Positions 1-12,000 of a stretch of 64,000 nucleotides of DNA are shown here, in pieces (within the stretch, counting starts at the first letter, position 1; every line of letters starts with the position of its first letter). The stretch is taken from the NCBI RefSeq assembly GCF_902713425.1, contig NC_081223.1, positions 1,454,001 through 1,518,000 of the forward strand, given 5' to 3'. Under the pieces are notes generated by a model. That model was not told the origin of the DNA. It ran no database searches and saw only the letters and a list, made by a program, of their open reading frames with translations. This stretch comes from Acipenser ruthenus (lineage: Eukaryota > Chordata > Actinopteri > Acipenseriformes > Acipenseridae). The position numbers and the translations under genes are program-made.

Positions 1-56
1 TTGTAGTATGCCCTCTATAACTTTACAATAACATGAGTAAATAAACAAATACTTAC

Positions 57-1527
57 AAATTTTCCCCATTCAAAACAAGGGTAAACTTCAACAATTGGTT
101 TAATTCTTCCAGCTGGAAGAGTGGTCAGCCACAATCGACGATTGCCAAAGGTTTCTTTAAGAAGAATGTCTATGTGATTGTCATCAGGCTTATTTTTGTC
201 AAATTCTTTTCTTAATTCTTCGACATGGCGGTTGTATTCTTCATCGGGCCGTTCTTCAGGCCTCTGTATGGTAGGTACCTGGGCTTTCTTTGCCATAATT
301 GGTGCTGAATTGGAGTCAATGGGCAGGCTTTTCCTTTTTAAAGACCACCTCATGTGCCTCATCTTCTGACTGAGGCACTTAGAAAATAAGGACTACAAAA
401 CAACAAGAGGTGAAAACAATAATTGTGAATAAATACATCAAGTTTCAGAAAGAAATGGCAAGCTTCAATTCCCAATGTATTGTTTTGCATACTTGAATTC
501 CATCTTACCCACGGTTCATTCCCTTCATGCTTAATGCATGGGTATTTGCTGTACAGCTTTTTTCAAATGGCCTTGTATTCAGAACTGTCACTTAGGCTGG
601 GATAATTAGCCAGGTAATAATTAGATACTTCATCAACCATTTCATGCCATATCCCTCTTGAATTGCCAGCCTGAAGACTTTTATGCACCAGGTCAGAAAA
701 TGGAGGCAGAGGGGTTCTATCATCCACTGTTGAACATCCTGTAGAGTATAATAACAAATAAAAATACAAAACAAAAATAAGTCTGAGGCTGACATTGATT
801 GATAAAGAGCGCAATCTTAATAATGTGCAACAAAATTAAACTGATGAGCAACAAGAAAAAAATAAACATAAACAGGTACTGACTCCGATTTGCAAAAGAT
901 TCCATGTACGCTGCGGAGTCAAGGGATAGGATTTCATTTATTTTTTCGAAATCAGACTTCTGCTCAATTGATGTTATGTTCACTTGTTCTTCTGTGGGTA
1001 TCTGTGGGATCCAGCTCTCTCCTTCCATCAGTATTATTAAAGTTTCTGATTGCATCTCCAATAAGATTTCGTCATCCTCAATCTCAGTTCCGTCAGTTTC
1101 CAGGACCAGTATATGCCCCTTTTTTGGAAGGCCAAGTTTTTGTGAACCTGAAAAGGTTATCAATAATTGATCATTTAGATTTATACATAACAAAATAAGA
1201 AATGGCAAGAACAACAGACAGCCATTCAACCTATTTGACTTTTTCATTCTATTTTGAATCTTTTCAGCTGTTGTTAGATCCGTGCTCCATTTTGTGCCAC
1301 CAGACAATTCAACTACAGAATAATGAATCATCCCAACACTGCCTTAAAATTTCTATAACAGACTGTAAAATATAAGTGGAATGTAGTTAATTACACCACC
1401 CGTCCACCCATTGCAACCATACAGAAAGATTATAAAAGATTATTTGGAATTATAGAAAGTTATATCAGTAACATTTTATCTACTCACCTTTTTCAAGAAC
1501 TTCTTTGAAGGATGTTCCGCTGACCAT
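57..1527 (-). CDS. CIDE-N domain / SAMD3-like gene, partial (exons only)
   Basis: Read on the minus strand. Exon 1 (1527 to 1488) starts MVSGTSFKEVLEK and ends at a perfect gtgagt donor. A possible exon near 1318-1230 follows. An exon at about 1147 to 880 has acceptor ttttcag and encodes LVLETDGTEIEDDE and LIILMEGESW, which match the core of the CIDE-N fold (known from CIDE/DFF proteins: LVLEEDGT then LMVLEKGQKW). An exon at 738 to about 563 has acceptor ctctacag and contains YPSLSDSSEYKAI. An exon at 369 to 57 ends at a perfect gtaagt donor and contains LLKETFGNRRLWL and VEVYPCFEW, the pattern of fish proteins annotated SAMD3-like. The reading frame meets TGA right after YKAI with no obvious donor, so that exon end is unclear or the gene is decayed. 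The gene continues beyond position 1. Function is not established. Confidence 0.5.
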
Positions 1528-1589
1528 TTTTTTTTTTGTTTAGGCTGCCGATCCCACACTTTGAAGACACCCACGGTGGGCTTTGAGGT

Positions 1590-2160
1590 ATAAAAAGAGT
1601 GAGGAACTAAGAGACTGGGAGCATGGAACTAGGAGATACCGGAATAGGAAAGAGGGAGAAGCCGAGGGAAGTAAACGAAAATAAAGAGGACGAGATTAGA
1701 CAGTGAGTGGTTGGGGGTTTTTTTTGTGCACGGACAGTGTCAGTTTCGTTTTGTTATTTTTTTTGTGGACTCACTCTGGGAGGACTGCGGAACTTGGTGA
1801 TTGAAGACATTTGAAAAGAGGTACTGACAAGAACCTTTGCGTTCGTGGTTTATGTCAGGATATCAGGATCTCTCCTGAGGCCTTCAGCTGAAGCGCAGCA
1901 CCCTATGGAGAGGGCTGCCCAAACAGGCGTCTGGACAGGAGCCCTAAGAGGAGGTCTGGACCAGAGAGTGGATGACGTATGGTTAAGTGAACAAATACAC
2001 ATTAAAATGCATCTAATGCTCAAAAATAAAACAATAATTCAAATAAACAAACTGTGCAAAAAAAGGAAAACCAATCCAATTAAAAATCAAAATTCATAAG
2101 TGATAATACTGAATAAAATAATAATCAACACATTCGTCACCCGTGACATTACCACCACTG
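1590..2160 (+). repeat. TATA-box repeat module, copy 1
   Basis: A block of about 570 bp repeated at 51109-51700 and 55229-55805. It opens with a strong TATA box (gaggtataaaaagag), followed by a purine-rich stretch and a T-run, and ends in A-rich DNA with several AATAAA motifs. A promoter-like start with polyadenylation signals a few hundred bases on resembles the organisation of an LTR, but I see no clear terminal repeats, so the class is open. The minus-strand CIDE-N gene starts only about 60 bp to the left, so the edge of this copy is a duplication breakpoint. Confidence 0.5.
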
Positions 2161-2179
2161 CGATCCTGAAAATGTTTGG

Positions 2180-2400
2180 ATGCCACAGAATTTAAGATCT
2201 GAAAATCTAGAAGATCTACGTGTCCAGTACACCTAGATCTCTCGAACATCTAAACGAGTCAGCCCTTAATAAAGACCGTCCGTGTTCATTTCGGCGTTTA
2301 TGACATTGTCTATACACAACAGCTCTTATGTAATCCTATTGGTATCGAATCAATCGCAATTAATGTGTTCCATGTTTCCAGTCAGTTTGATAGAGTTAAT
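2180..2400. other. unrecognised insert in tRNA repeat unit copy 1
   Basis: About 200 bp present here but absent from the otherwise parallel units near 51720 and 55840. It contains short inverted agatct-rich segments. I recognise no gene or repeat family. Confidence 0.4.
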
Positions 2401-2910
2401 ACTGTATTACATTCTGAATATGAATACAGCTGAATTATTAATTGTTGATAATACTTAGAATACCAGATACAAATTTAGCATTAAAAAGAAATACATGTGA
2501 TTTATTTAAACAGTCGTTCATTATTTTGTGTATCAGCCGCCACACAAAGCTGAGCGCAGTGCGGTATACTGTAATGATGCTCCAATCAGTCTGCCCGGAC
2601 TGCACCTGAACCATCTTAAAAACACGAAGCCACTAATAAGCTAATTTGTAAAAGTTAGTAAAGAATTGCGCTGATATAACAAAGCTAAATTTGAACTCCT
2701 AGCTGGAGCAACGAGAGAGGGCGAGAGGGCGGGGCAGAGAAGGAGGGGGAGACGCTGCTAGGCAACCGGCTCGTGAACATTCCACTCAGCTCAGCAGAGA
2801 CCGTTAGGATTTAAAAATGCGAACGTTCCGAGCGGCGTTAGGCGCTTCGTTAAATTAACACACCATTGCTGGCATTTGAATTTAACCATATTTTAAATAC
2901 TCAAATAGGA
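2397..2910 (+). promoter_or_regulatory. GC-box / CpG-rich module, copy 1 of 5
   Basis: A CpG-rich segment found five times in the window: here, 5950-6500, 42540-42960 (reverse), 51726-52150 and 55850-56260. Shared parts are an Sp1-type GC box (gagggcggggcag), a half X-box-like element read on the other strand (GTTGCCTAGCAGC) and an A/T-rich TATA-like stretch (gatttaaaaatg) about 90 bp further on. It looks like a TATA/GC-box promoter, but no open reading frame or RNA gene follows consistently, so promoter activity is inference. Confidence 0.45.
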
Positions 2911-3352
2911 CTGTATTAAAAAATATATATTATGTTTTTCAAAGTAATATGTTATGTGGAATATTAAAATAATCAAATTAAATAACACGTTTGGACACCA
3001 AAATATTGTTCTTCCTCATAACGTGTTAGAAAATGTAAACAGCAGTTGGAGAATGCCGAAGTCGATCATCCTAGCATGTTAAACGAGGGCATTTCTCCTG
3101 TAAGCTGCGTCTAGTAATAGATCGTTAATACTGTTCTCAATGGTCCGCATCCCAGCCTGAGACCACGATCCAGTGGCCGACGGAGATGTTTTTCAAACTA
3201 ATATGTTATTTGGAATATTAAAACAATGAAGTTAAATAACATGTTTGGACACAAAATATTTCAGTGACTTTAACAACTAGTCTGTTCACAACAAAAATGC
3301 AATCTGAGCTAGGAACGCTATTTTAGTCCGATAAAAATAAGTCAAATTGAAC

Positions 3353-3463
3353 TGTCAGAAGTGGGATTTGAACCCAAGCCTCCATTCGGAGATGAGAACA
3401 CACAATTTTTTGGAAAGTCAGACGCTTTGAGTCTGGCGCTTTAGACCACTCGGCCATCCTGAC
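3353..3463 (-). tRNA. tRNA-Leu (CAA), intron-containing
   Basis: Read on the minus strand the gene opens GTCAGGATGGCCGAGTGGTC and ends CACTTCTGACA, the standard vertebrate tRNA-Leu-CAA frame. The anticodon loop reads CTCAAAG with anticodon CAA, followed by an intron of roughly 25-30 nt, as is universal for vertebrate Leu-CAA genes. The acceptor stem and D-arm are intact. The 3' half of the anticodon stem reads TTCTC rather than TTCTGG, which weakens that stem, so function is uncertain. Confidence 0.8.
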
Positions 3464-3808
3464 AAGCTGTGTTTGTTATTGTAGAAAACCGCATTATTTA
3501 TTTCAGAACAGTCTAGAGTTCTCGTATCAAGGCCCGATTGGGTTTATTACGCACATACCAACTGTTGCTCCATGAATGATGTTAAGACAAGTGTAAAAAA
3601 AAGAAACGGATTGAAGCCAACCCAAAAAAGTAAGATTATTTATTTCAATATCGTTATAGCTATAAACGATGCATGCATTTTACAATAGCAATTGCTATTT
3701 GACAATGACCAATAAGTAATTTTGTTGCAATACTGTATACAATGTGAACATAATCAGACATTGATCCGTTGCCTCAAAGAAACAGCTAAAATTTGTATTT
3801 AAAAAGGA

Positions 3809-3880
3809 CGTCCAACGTGGGCTCGAACCCACAACCCTGAGATTAAGAGTCTCATGCTCTACCGACTGAGTTAGCCGGGC
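3809..3880 (-). tRNA. tRNA-Lys (CTT), shortened T-loop
   Basis: Minus-strand tRNA-Lys with anticodon CTT in loop ACTCTTAA. It is 72 nt, one base short: the T-arm reads GTGGGTTCGAGCCCAC, leaving a 6-base T-loop instead of the usual 7. The acceptor 3' strand GTTGGAC has an A opposite C2. A T5 terminator follows directly. The same two defects occur in the Lys gene at 23262, so these two are sister copies; both may be weak or inactive. Confidence 0.75.
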
Positions 3881-3894
3881 TGACTGGGGGAGGT

Positions 3895-3935
3895 TTCTTT
3901 CACTCTAACCAACTGAGCTATTAATTTGTCGTCTT
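3895..3935 (-). pseudogene. tRNA 5' half relic (box A) beside tRNA-Lys
   Basis: Minus strand reads TAGCTCAGTTGGTTAGAGTG, a complete D-arm/box A of a class I tRNA with no matching 3' half. The same relic lies just 5' of the Lys genes at 23262, 47278, 49008, 53125 and 57245, so it predates the duplications. Confidence 0.6.
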
Positions 3936-4649
3936 ATTTGAGAAAATACTGAACGACGGAATGCGTTGCTCAGAAGCTGCTGCAAAACCCATTGATTTGA
4001 TCAGGAGCAGTCTAAGAGTGTATTGTCTATTGTGGTGTTGGAGGACGCTTGACTGAAATGTTGATAATCGTAGGACATAGTTTCCGTATGTGCCTGGAAG
4101 CTCAAATAGAATGAAATGGACTTTGAAAGTTGTATTAAGTGCCTTGATGAAGTTGGGGGCAAATGAGGAAGTGCAAATCCGGGAACAAGAAGGTTGCAGG
4201 AATGACCTGATGCAGGGAAGCTGGAAAATAATGTGACGGTGGATTCTTAACATCTCAGAAAGCTGATAAGTATGGCTTCTTGACCAGATCCTCGAAGGGA
4301 GGGGTTTGGATTTGAAAAATTCAATTTAATATAATGTAGCAAAAGAGGTTGAGGCAGGAGGGTACTGAGAATCCCTCGGAATGACAATGAACTGCAGGAA
4401 TTGATAGAAAGTTTAGAGTGTGCGAGATTCGCAGCGATAGAAAATCAGCTTAAATTATGTAGTTTGTGGTGTTATGCTGCCATCTAGAGGTTGCGATTGG
4501 AATTGAAACTATTGGCTTCAGTGAAGCAGGGTAGCATATATTTGGTTATTGCGATTAAAATCCTTGTCTATGTGTAAAACATTTGCTTTAGAACAGTTCG
4601 TGATGATATAAGTAAGTTAACGTAGGTCTAGAAGAGGAGCCTGCAGTAT

Positions 4650-5030
4650 TTATTTAAATATTTATTTAATTAAATTATTTATTTAAATTATTTAAATATG
4701 CTTTATTTTGCTCTTATCTGCCCCCTATTTTACTGCATTTAATCCTGTACCTCAGAATATTGTAATCTCCCAAGTGTTTAATCTGTAGTATTTTGTACTT
4801 AATCATATCCTGATGTAACTATCACTACTTAATCATATCCTGATGTAACTTTCACTATTATCTGCTGTATTATTGAATTGTGGTTTGTCACACTTGAGAA
4901 TTATTGTATTTCTTGTTCTTATTGTATGACTTATATTGTAACACTTGAATGTATTTGTATTTGCTTGCGATTGTAAGTCGCCCTGGATAAGGGCGTCTGC
5001 TAAGAAATAAATAATAATAAAATAATAATT
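4650..5030 (+). mobile_element. L2-like LINE 3' end fragment
   Basis: It contains gctcttatctgcccccta, which is also the 3' region of the LINE at 43266-46760 on the opposite strand, and ends with the tail CGCCCTGGATAAGGGCGTCT followed by aataat repeats. It sits inside the module between sequences that are contiguous in the other copies at about 22485 and 26785, so it is an insertion specific to this copy. It includes a local 33-bp direct repeat (aatcatatcctgatgtaact, twice). Confidence 0.75.
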
Positions 5031-5142
5031 TCGATGTCACAATTCGGCGAGTTGAAGCTCTCATGTTGCAAAAGCGCAGCAGCAGGAGCCAGAAGATTGC
5101 AGTCGTGAGGCACAGGCTCGCATTGCCTGTTAAAGCTGCCTG

Positions 5143-5251
5143 GTCGCCATGGCAACTTACCACTCCCAGGAGTCACTCGATGAGGCGTTGCCGTGGTAAC
5201 CATGGTCTGTGAGGCGCCGGTGTGAAAGAGTTGCAGTGCAGCGGTGACGTC
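5143..5251. promoter_or_regulatory. paired X-boxes plus CRE
   Basis: Two RFX-type sites, gtcgccatggcaac (5143-5156) and gttgccgtggtaac (5187-5200), with a CRE-like tgacgtc at 5245. The other two copies keep the arrangement on the opposite strand (near 22265-22375 and 26550-26665); copy 2 has a full palindromic TGACGTCA. RFX/CREB pairing is known from ciliary and MHC-type promoters; a role here is inference. Confidence 0.5.
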
Positions 5252-5949
5252 GGAACAGTCTTTCTGATGAAAACGCAGAGCAAGCTGAGAATGACGCTGC
5301 GCTTTGAACGGCGCAGACTGAGCAGGTAGGAAAATAGCAGATACTATCTTGAGAGCGCTGAGCAGAGAAATGGCCTGCAGTGAAAGAAACGAACAAAAAA
5401 CAAACACAGACAAGGAAGCGGAAATAGTGCTGGGTTAAAGTAGAAAAAGAGAGAGAGATAGACAGGAGGGGCAGCCAATAACATACGTGGAGCGGCGCTG
5501 GCCCTGCCCTAATGAGCGCTGCATTGTGTGATTGGCTGGAAATACTAAAGGAGGCTGAACTGGGATCAGCTTCCACCCGGAAGAGATCGCGGATGCTACC
5601 GGGCAGGACGCCACGGAGGGAAGGAAAGACAGGCTAAAGAAAAGGATAAAGGATAAGAAAAAAGCAGCGCAAAGCGGGAGAGAGCCCTCTACGTCACCCC
5701 CCGAATTATGCCTAAAGGCTAACATTTAATAGAGAAAAGAGTAAGGTTCTGCACACAGGCAATACATTTCTCCCCCCTTCCTTTCTATATTGGTTAATTG
5801 TAGGCTCTAGTATTTTTTTTTTAACATCACTGAGTCCCTTGTCCCTGTGCAACCACAATGTAGAAACATATAGAGAATGTATGTGAATGGTCAATAAACA
5901 TCACTGCTGTTTCTCTTAAAGCGTGTTTATTTCTAATACTGGACCCTGT

Positions 5950-6500
5950 CTTAATACTGTATTACATTCTGAATATGAATATAGCTGAATTATTAATTGT
6001 AGATAATACTTAGAATACCAGGTACATATTTAGCATTAAAAAGCAATAGATGTGATTTATTTAACAGTCGTTCATTATTTTGTGTATCAGCCGCCACACA
6101 AAGCTGAGTGCAGTGCGGTATACTGTAATGATGCTCCAGTCAGTCTGTCCGGACTGCACCTGAACCATCTTAAAAACACGAAGCCCCTAATAAGCTAATT
6201 TGTAAAAGTTAGTAAAGAATTGCGCTAATATAACGAAGCTAAATTTGAACTCCTAGCTGGAGCAACGAGAGAGGGCGAGAGGGCGGGGCAGAGAAGGAGG
6301 GGGAGACGCTGCTAGGCAACCGGCTCGTGAACATTCCACTCAGCTGAGCAGAGACCGTTAGGATTTAAAAATGCGAACGTTCCGAGCGGCGTTAGGCGCT
6401 TCGTTAAATTAACACACCGTTGCTGGCATTTTAATTTTGAAGAAAACCATATTTTAAATACTCAAATAGCACTGTATTAAAAAAATACTTTACTTCAGTT
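5950..6500 (+). promoter_or_regulatory. GC-box / CpG-rich module, copy 2
   Basis: Same module as at 2397, including the GC box and the gatttaaaaatg element, here inside the left arm of the inverted duplication. No gene is seen directly downstream. Confidence 0.45.
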
Positions 6501-6639
6501 CCAGACCGTTTTCCAACAAATAAAAGGAAGTGCGTATTTATAATAAGTATATTTGTTATGATATTAAGACTAAACAAATGTGCTACAGTTTAGTGTATCA
6601 TTTATTTATTTATTAAATGTTGTAGTATTTATTTTTTTA

Positions 6640-7250
6640 ATATTGTATTGTTTTCACAAAATAACATCCATACATTATCAGTTCATCTGCTAGAGTAATC
6701 AAATCACAAATATTACTCGTCAGTAATTCATACATAGACACGCTGTGGTAACTTCAAGAAGTTAAAATGTAAGGCTGGATTAAAGTTTAACCAAAGAAAT
6801 AAATAAATACATTAATAACGACATGAAACAAAAATATGTTTTGGTAGCTCATATGTATTTAAATTACAAAATGGAACTGCTATTTAAATCTAAATTATAT
6901 TTAAAAATGTTTGAGGGGCAGACTAGCATAGATGATTTCTAAAATCCATTAATGTGTTAAATGGTAACACCACATTAGCACTCCGAGAAATATAGAAATT
7001 GATCATTTGTAAAGAATTAGCTGTGAGATTATAATCAGAATTATGGATGCATGGATTTTTGATTAAAATATACCCACATGTGTTTTTGTTTCATGTCGTA
7101 ATTTATTTATTAATTTCATTTTAACCCCTTGCTGGTGCCACGGCTTGTCTGTGTATCAATTCACTGATATTTGAGGTTTCGTTTAGTACACACTAGCAGG
7201 TGATCTGATAATCTTACTGATGTTATTTTGTGAAAACAATAACACGTTAA
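6640..7250. mobile_element. foldback element with ~190-bp diverged arms
   Basis: 6640-6840 is an imperfect inverted repeat of 7070-7250. Matching pairs include tgttttcacaaaataacatc with gatgttattttgtgaaaaca at the outer ends, and cgacatgaaacaaaaat with tttttgtttcatgtcgt at the inner ends. The spacer is about 230 bp. The structure resembles a MITE or other foldback transposon; no transposase is visible. The right arm of the big duplication carries the same element at about 41840-42350. Confidence 0.6.
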
Positions 7251-7466
7251 TACTGTGCTACAAAAAATGACTCGCCGTGTTGTAACTTGTGCGGGTGATG
7301 TCATGGGTTGTCATGGCAGCGCCGATCATCACGGGAGTGGTTATCAGTGGTTGTCGGAGAAACGCTGGAGTTCCGCTGGCTTCCGAGGTATCCAATCCGA
7401 ATATCTAAATCAATACAGTGACAACAAAGGAATGTGACATATAAACCTAATGACTACATTAATGAA

Positions 7467-7622
7467 GCAGTAATACACGACAGGGTGTGTGTGTTATCAT
7501 GAGGTAATATCACCACGCCTTGGGTGCGTTGGGAGGCACTAGACGAAGTCGAGTTCTTCAACCGCCCAGGAAGTGGTGATATATCTCATGATAACACACA
7601 GACCCTGGAGTGTATTATTGCT
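7467..7622. repeat. 156-bp near-perfect hairpin element
   Basis: Arms of about 50 bp (7467-7516 and 7573-7622) pair almost perfectly: gtgttatcatgag near the left arm centre against ctcatgataacac on the right, closing at atcaccac/gtggtgat. The loop of about 56 bp holds ggcactagacgaagtcgag. The mirror copy is at about 41477-41632. It may be a MITE or a structured RNA; family not recognised. Confidence 0.65.
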
Positions 7623-7639
7623 ATTATTAAATGGGTCTA

Positions 7640-9000
7640 GGAGTGTGGTGTTGTTGGTAAATAAAGAAGACTTTAAACCTTATTTTAATAATTTTTATTT
7701 GTGTCACCTTCCACTGAGAGAAGTAGTTCCACAGTAACTAAAAATGGTTAGATTAACAATTAAACATTTGATTTTAAACCGTTTTGTATAATATTTTCTT
7801 TTTCGGGGCTTCGCTAATAGTTTCTTGTTTAGGCTTTGTAGATATTGAACTGGATCATTGTTTCAACGTGTATGTCTGGGTTTTGTCCAGTAGATGGAGC
7901 TGCTGCTGCTGTTGTGATGTTTTGTTACAAACGGGACGGCGCTGCACAGAGCGGTACAAACTGTGCAATTAAAATCTCCGGTAGTACTACAGACGGGCCG
8001 CCGATAGTCATCTCTGATTAACCCAACATGAATATAAATACGAACTCAGTCCGTTGCAAAGATCACTCAGAGTGACGGCGCCGGAGAGTTTGATAGCAGA
8101 TTTAATATGAATGTGCCTGATCGAGTCTTGCATCAAACTCAGCGTCCTCTATATAATATAAACACATTACACAAGGGGTTGCCAGCGGGTGTAGTGAATT
8201 CAGTTCCAGTAATCGAGCGCTCTCTTTCTCATATATATCCTCCTGTTTTACCAAACAGCTCAAAGAATGGAACTTCTGGTTCGGACTGGTGCGCGGATCT
8301 AAAGATTCCCCGCATCAGGTGTACCGGTTTGTTACGGAACATGTTCCGTGAAAGGAGTTTATCCAGTAACAGACTATATAAACCACAGTGAAAACAAACA
8401 TGAAGAGAACATGTTGCCAAGTAGTGGTTTGTTTAACTAGTTCCTCAGTAAAATAACTCATGTGTACACACAGTATTAAACTGAAAAGCTAAACTAATAC
8501 CTTACTTGGAGCTCTCAGCAGGGACCACTTCCAGTAAAAGACGTATAAACCGCAGTGAACAAAATGAATACAAACTTGCATTCATAACAAAAAAAAAAAA
8601 AAAAAAAACCAACCCATATAAGTCTACACACTTTGATGCTAGAACATAATACATTTTTTATATATAGTTTATGTTGATAACTTCACCCTAAACTTTGCAT
8701 ACTGAAAGTAGCATGTCAAAGCAAGAAGGAATATAAAAAGAGGGTTACAGCTCCATGGAGGAGGAAAGTCTTTGCCCCCACGTTCACAATGAATTAATGA
8801 AGGGTCCTTGAATAACACACCATATTGAGAATGGCCTGATCAGGAAACAAGCAAAGCATTCAATGCAGTAAGAGGAGAGAATCCCATTAACATGGCCATT
8901 CTGACACACACACCAATATATAATCTATGTAGAATTAGTCAAGCACCCACCAAGAAAAAAAAAAACACACCACACAATCCAAACAGCCTTTACAAGCAAG
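7640..9000. other. left-arm DNA between hairpin element and ZP copy A
   Basis: The stretch includes a CpG-containing segment (7900-8110) with a TATA-like gaatataaatacg near 8030 and a poly-A run at 8589. An open frame starting MNVPDRVLHQ at 8107 is not preserved in the mirror copy near 40970, so it is unlikely to be coding. Nothing else recognised. Confidence 0.4.
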
Positions 9001-9014
9001 ATTTTTTTTATTTA

Positions 9015-12000
9015 TCAATACACACTTTTTGGCATTTTCCAAAAATATACAACTCCAGCTACAAAGACAACCACTGAACACACACCCATTGCAGCTCCCA
9101 GAAGGGACCACACATTGAATTGGCCTGCAAGAGAAGAAAGAAATAGTTAGTGGAATATAAAGAGATAGTTATATATTTTACTTGAACTGCAATTGTGTTC
9201 ACATCATGCATATTACCGCTTCTAGGCATAAAGTGAAGGGATCCATCTCTCTTCAGCTCAATTGGGCCAGAAGACACAAATGCCTTTACTGCACCACCAT
9301 CCATCCCTTCAGCACTGCGACCTACAGGAGGAATTAGGAGGAGTCCATCAAAACAAACTGGACAAAAATGCATGCAAAATGTCCCCCCTCCCCCCAACAG
9401 ACAGAGCTCTTACCAAGCCTCTGTTTCCCTGGAATGCACCGTCTGCTACAGAGGCTGTCTGATGGCCGGTTTGAATCGCATATCACAACACTGCAGTGGA
9501 AGTAAATCTGAAAGACAGCACACCTTGTCAAGCAAAACTAGCATCAATAGATCAGGCAGTACCATCATCCAATGAGGATTACTGAATTGAAAAACAAATA
9601 TATTGCATCATAGTAAGTGTTTCTTGCAAATGTGCAGTTACATGTTTTCATTCCAACTCAAAGATTTGAGAACAGCGACTACTTGCAGCTTGCAAAGCAA
9701 TCCAAACCATGCATTGTGGTACAAGATCCCCATCCCAACACTCCACTTTACCTGTCCTTTCAGTGCATCCCGGCCGCTTGTGAAGGAAAACATTTTCACT
9801 TCAAACCTCTTCAGATGGGAAGGCAACAGCACTCTTGCATTGCTGGAGACTGGGTGAAAGATGGTCAAGTACTCATCTGCAGAGTTCTCACAGCTAGAAA
9901 GAGAAAGTAGGTCAGGAGCACATCAGCCACAACTCCAATTCATAGGTTTTGTAGCAGCAATATCATATTCCAGGATCTTACCTGTCCACAACATCCCACT
10001 TTGGAGAGCTATTCCTGTCAGCAGAATAGGTTGCCCAGCAGTTCTCCAAAAACAATTCAGCCTGTGGATCCCTGCTGTACAGGAGTTCTACCTCAAAATA
10101 CAAGGGTCTTCGCAAGTACTTCACAACAGGGTAATCCTGAGCTCCATAGAAGTCATTGTAGGTTGAATCTGCAGACACACAAAGGGAGAATTTATAGACA
10201 GAACATGCAGCAGTGTGGAGTAGTGGTTAGGGCTCTGGACTCTTGACCAGAGGGTTGTGGGTTCAATCCCCAGTGGTGGACACTGCTGTTGTACCCTTGA
10301 GCAAGGTACTTTACCTAGATTGCTCCAGTAAAAACCCAACTGTATAAATGGGTAATTGTATGTAAAATAATGTGATATCTGTATATTGTGAAATAATGTA
10401 TAATGTGATATCTTGTAACAATTGTAAGTCACCCTGGATAAGGGCATCTGCTAAGAAATAAATCATAAGAAATAATATTTCTATTTCCAAGTCATACCCA
10501 ATGCAAGCCGCATGATGACCGCAAGGTCCCCCAAGCCAGGCTGGACTACAGGTGCAGGATTATTCTGGTACAAAAACTGTACTACCTTGGTGTCATTGAC
10601 CAGATAGTAACAGGCAACTCTCAACCTGGAAAGAGGAGATGGGGTTAGGAGAGTTTCAGGCTCAACCACAAGGATAAGCAATTTGATTGCAATCCTTACC
10701 GGTAAGACGTGAACAGCACTTCATTCTCGTAAGTCAGGAGGTTGTTGTCAAACTGGAAGAGAAAATCACAAAGGCTCAGGTTGCAATGAACTTTAGTATG
10801 GAGCTGCATACCAAGTTGCAGACTAGCTAATATGGTACTCGGGATCATCCCCAGCTGTGTACTAACTAACCAATTTCACAATTTTAAAAATAAAAAAGCT
10901 TGGTTATAAATAGTTCAGTTTCATAATTGAACATTTGAGACTTATATTTGTTCAATGTTAGAATACCACAAGGCTGTCTATAGAAACTGATAGACTAAAT
11001 ATTGTTTCAGTAACCTCTAGGAGGGCAACAGCAGTTATTTTGGGTTTGTTGCAAATACACATTTGAATACACAGCTGGTGACTCTTGCGCTGCAATTGGT
11101 ATTAACTCGTGTACTAGTTTAGTCCCGTCCTCTGTCCTAACCACGGGATGATCCCCAGTTTGTATGCTCCTTTCAGTTCATTGCAACTGACCCAAAAGGT
11201 CTAGAGACAGCACATGCAATACCATATCAAAGAGTCATGTCCTGTGTCACAGCACCTTGGTCAATACAATGGTGGCATCCTTCAGATGACAAGTGTCTGA
11301 TTCATGCAAGCAATTCAGCAGATACAAAAAACACAGGTCACCATGGGTCCCCAGATTGATTCAGGTGTGTTTTGGCCACCCCTTATCAACATGTTGAACT
11401 TCCTCAAATAGGATTTGATGGGTCAATACTAACCCTTCTAGTTGTTCCACAGGAGTTGACATTAAAGTAGAAAACCGCATTGATAGCATCAGACTGAAGA
11501 GGCCGGCAACTCGGATCCCTTAGAGTTAGTTGACTTGGAGACAAGCTGGGGACAGATTCCACTTTCACAGCAAGAGCTGCCATAGTTCCATTGGTGAAGC
11601 AATCTGAAACACAGCATTTGAATCCAGGTTAAGGAAACAGATTATAGCTTCAATACCAATTCATGCAGCTATTATACAGAATGCTTAGTCTGCAGGAGAG
11701 TTACCAATCATCTTTGTAGGGAAACTGCAGGACAGAGAGAAGTCAGCCACCACAACCATGGTCCCAATATCCTTCAAGGTCAAGTCAAGCCTGCTTCTGA
11801 TGCCTGAAGAACTGATCACCTACAGGAGACAATACACCAGGTCAGTAATGTGTTGAACCCAAAACAGCTAAAACACATTTTAAAGTTCCATCACGTACTT
11901 CATATGTGGCATCAGCTGAATTATATGGCACAGTCATCCAGAAATTGGTAGCGTTGGCATTATACTTGTACAGGGCAAGCAGACTCCCACCAAGTTCTCT

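Larger units (their letters stand above)
3940..5722 (-). repeat. X-box/CRE module, copy 1 (minus orientation)
   Basis: This segment is repeated in inverted orientation at about 21790-23220 and again, in part, at 26280-27365. Open frames within it differ in length between copies and show no codon constraint, so I do not call a gene. A 340-bp LINE tail (4650-5030) interrupts this copy only. The CpG-rich half (5030-5720) contains RFX-type X-boxes, a CRE and a CCAAT-like site (listed separately). Family unknown; it may be promoter DNA that travelled with the tRNA block, or an unclassified transposon end. Confidence 0.5.

Noticed and set aside
5157-5725. Overlapping ORFs of 96-139 codons in the X-box/CRE module
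   Set aside because: They shift in length and frame between the three copies and lack any recognised domain; the region reads better as promoter or repeat DNA.
7255-7437. 60-codon ORF MLQKMTRRVVTC, present in both arms
   Set aside because: It lies at the edge of the foldback element, has no splice or promoter context and is shared only because the arms are recent duplicates.
8107-8391. 94-codon ORF starting MNVPDRVLHQ
   Set aside because: The mirror copy near 40975 is shorter and changes frame, so there is no coding constraint.
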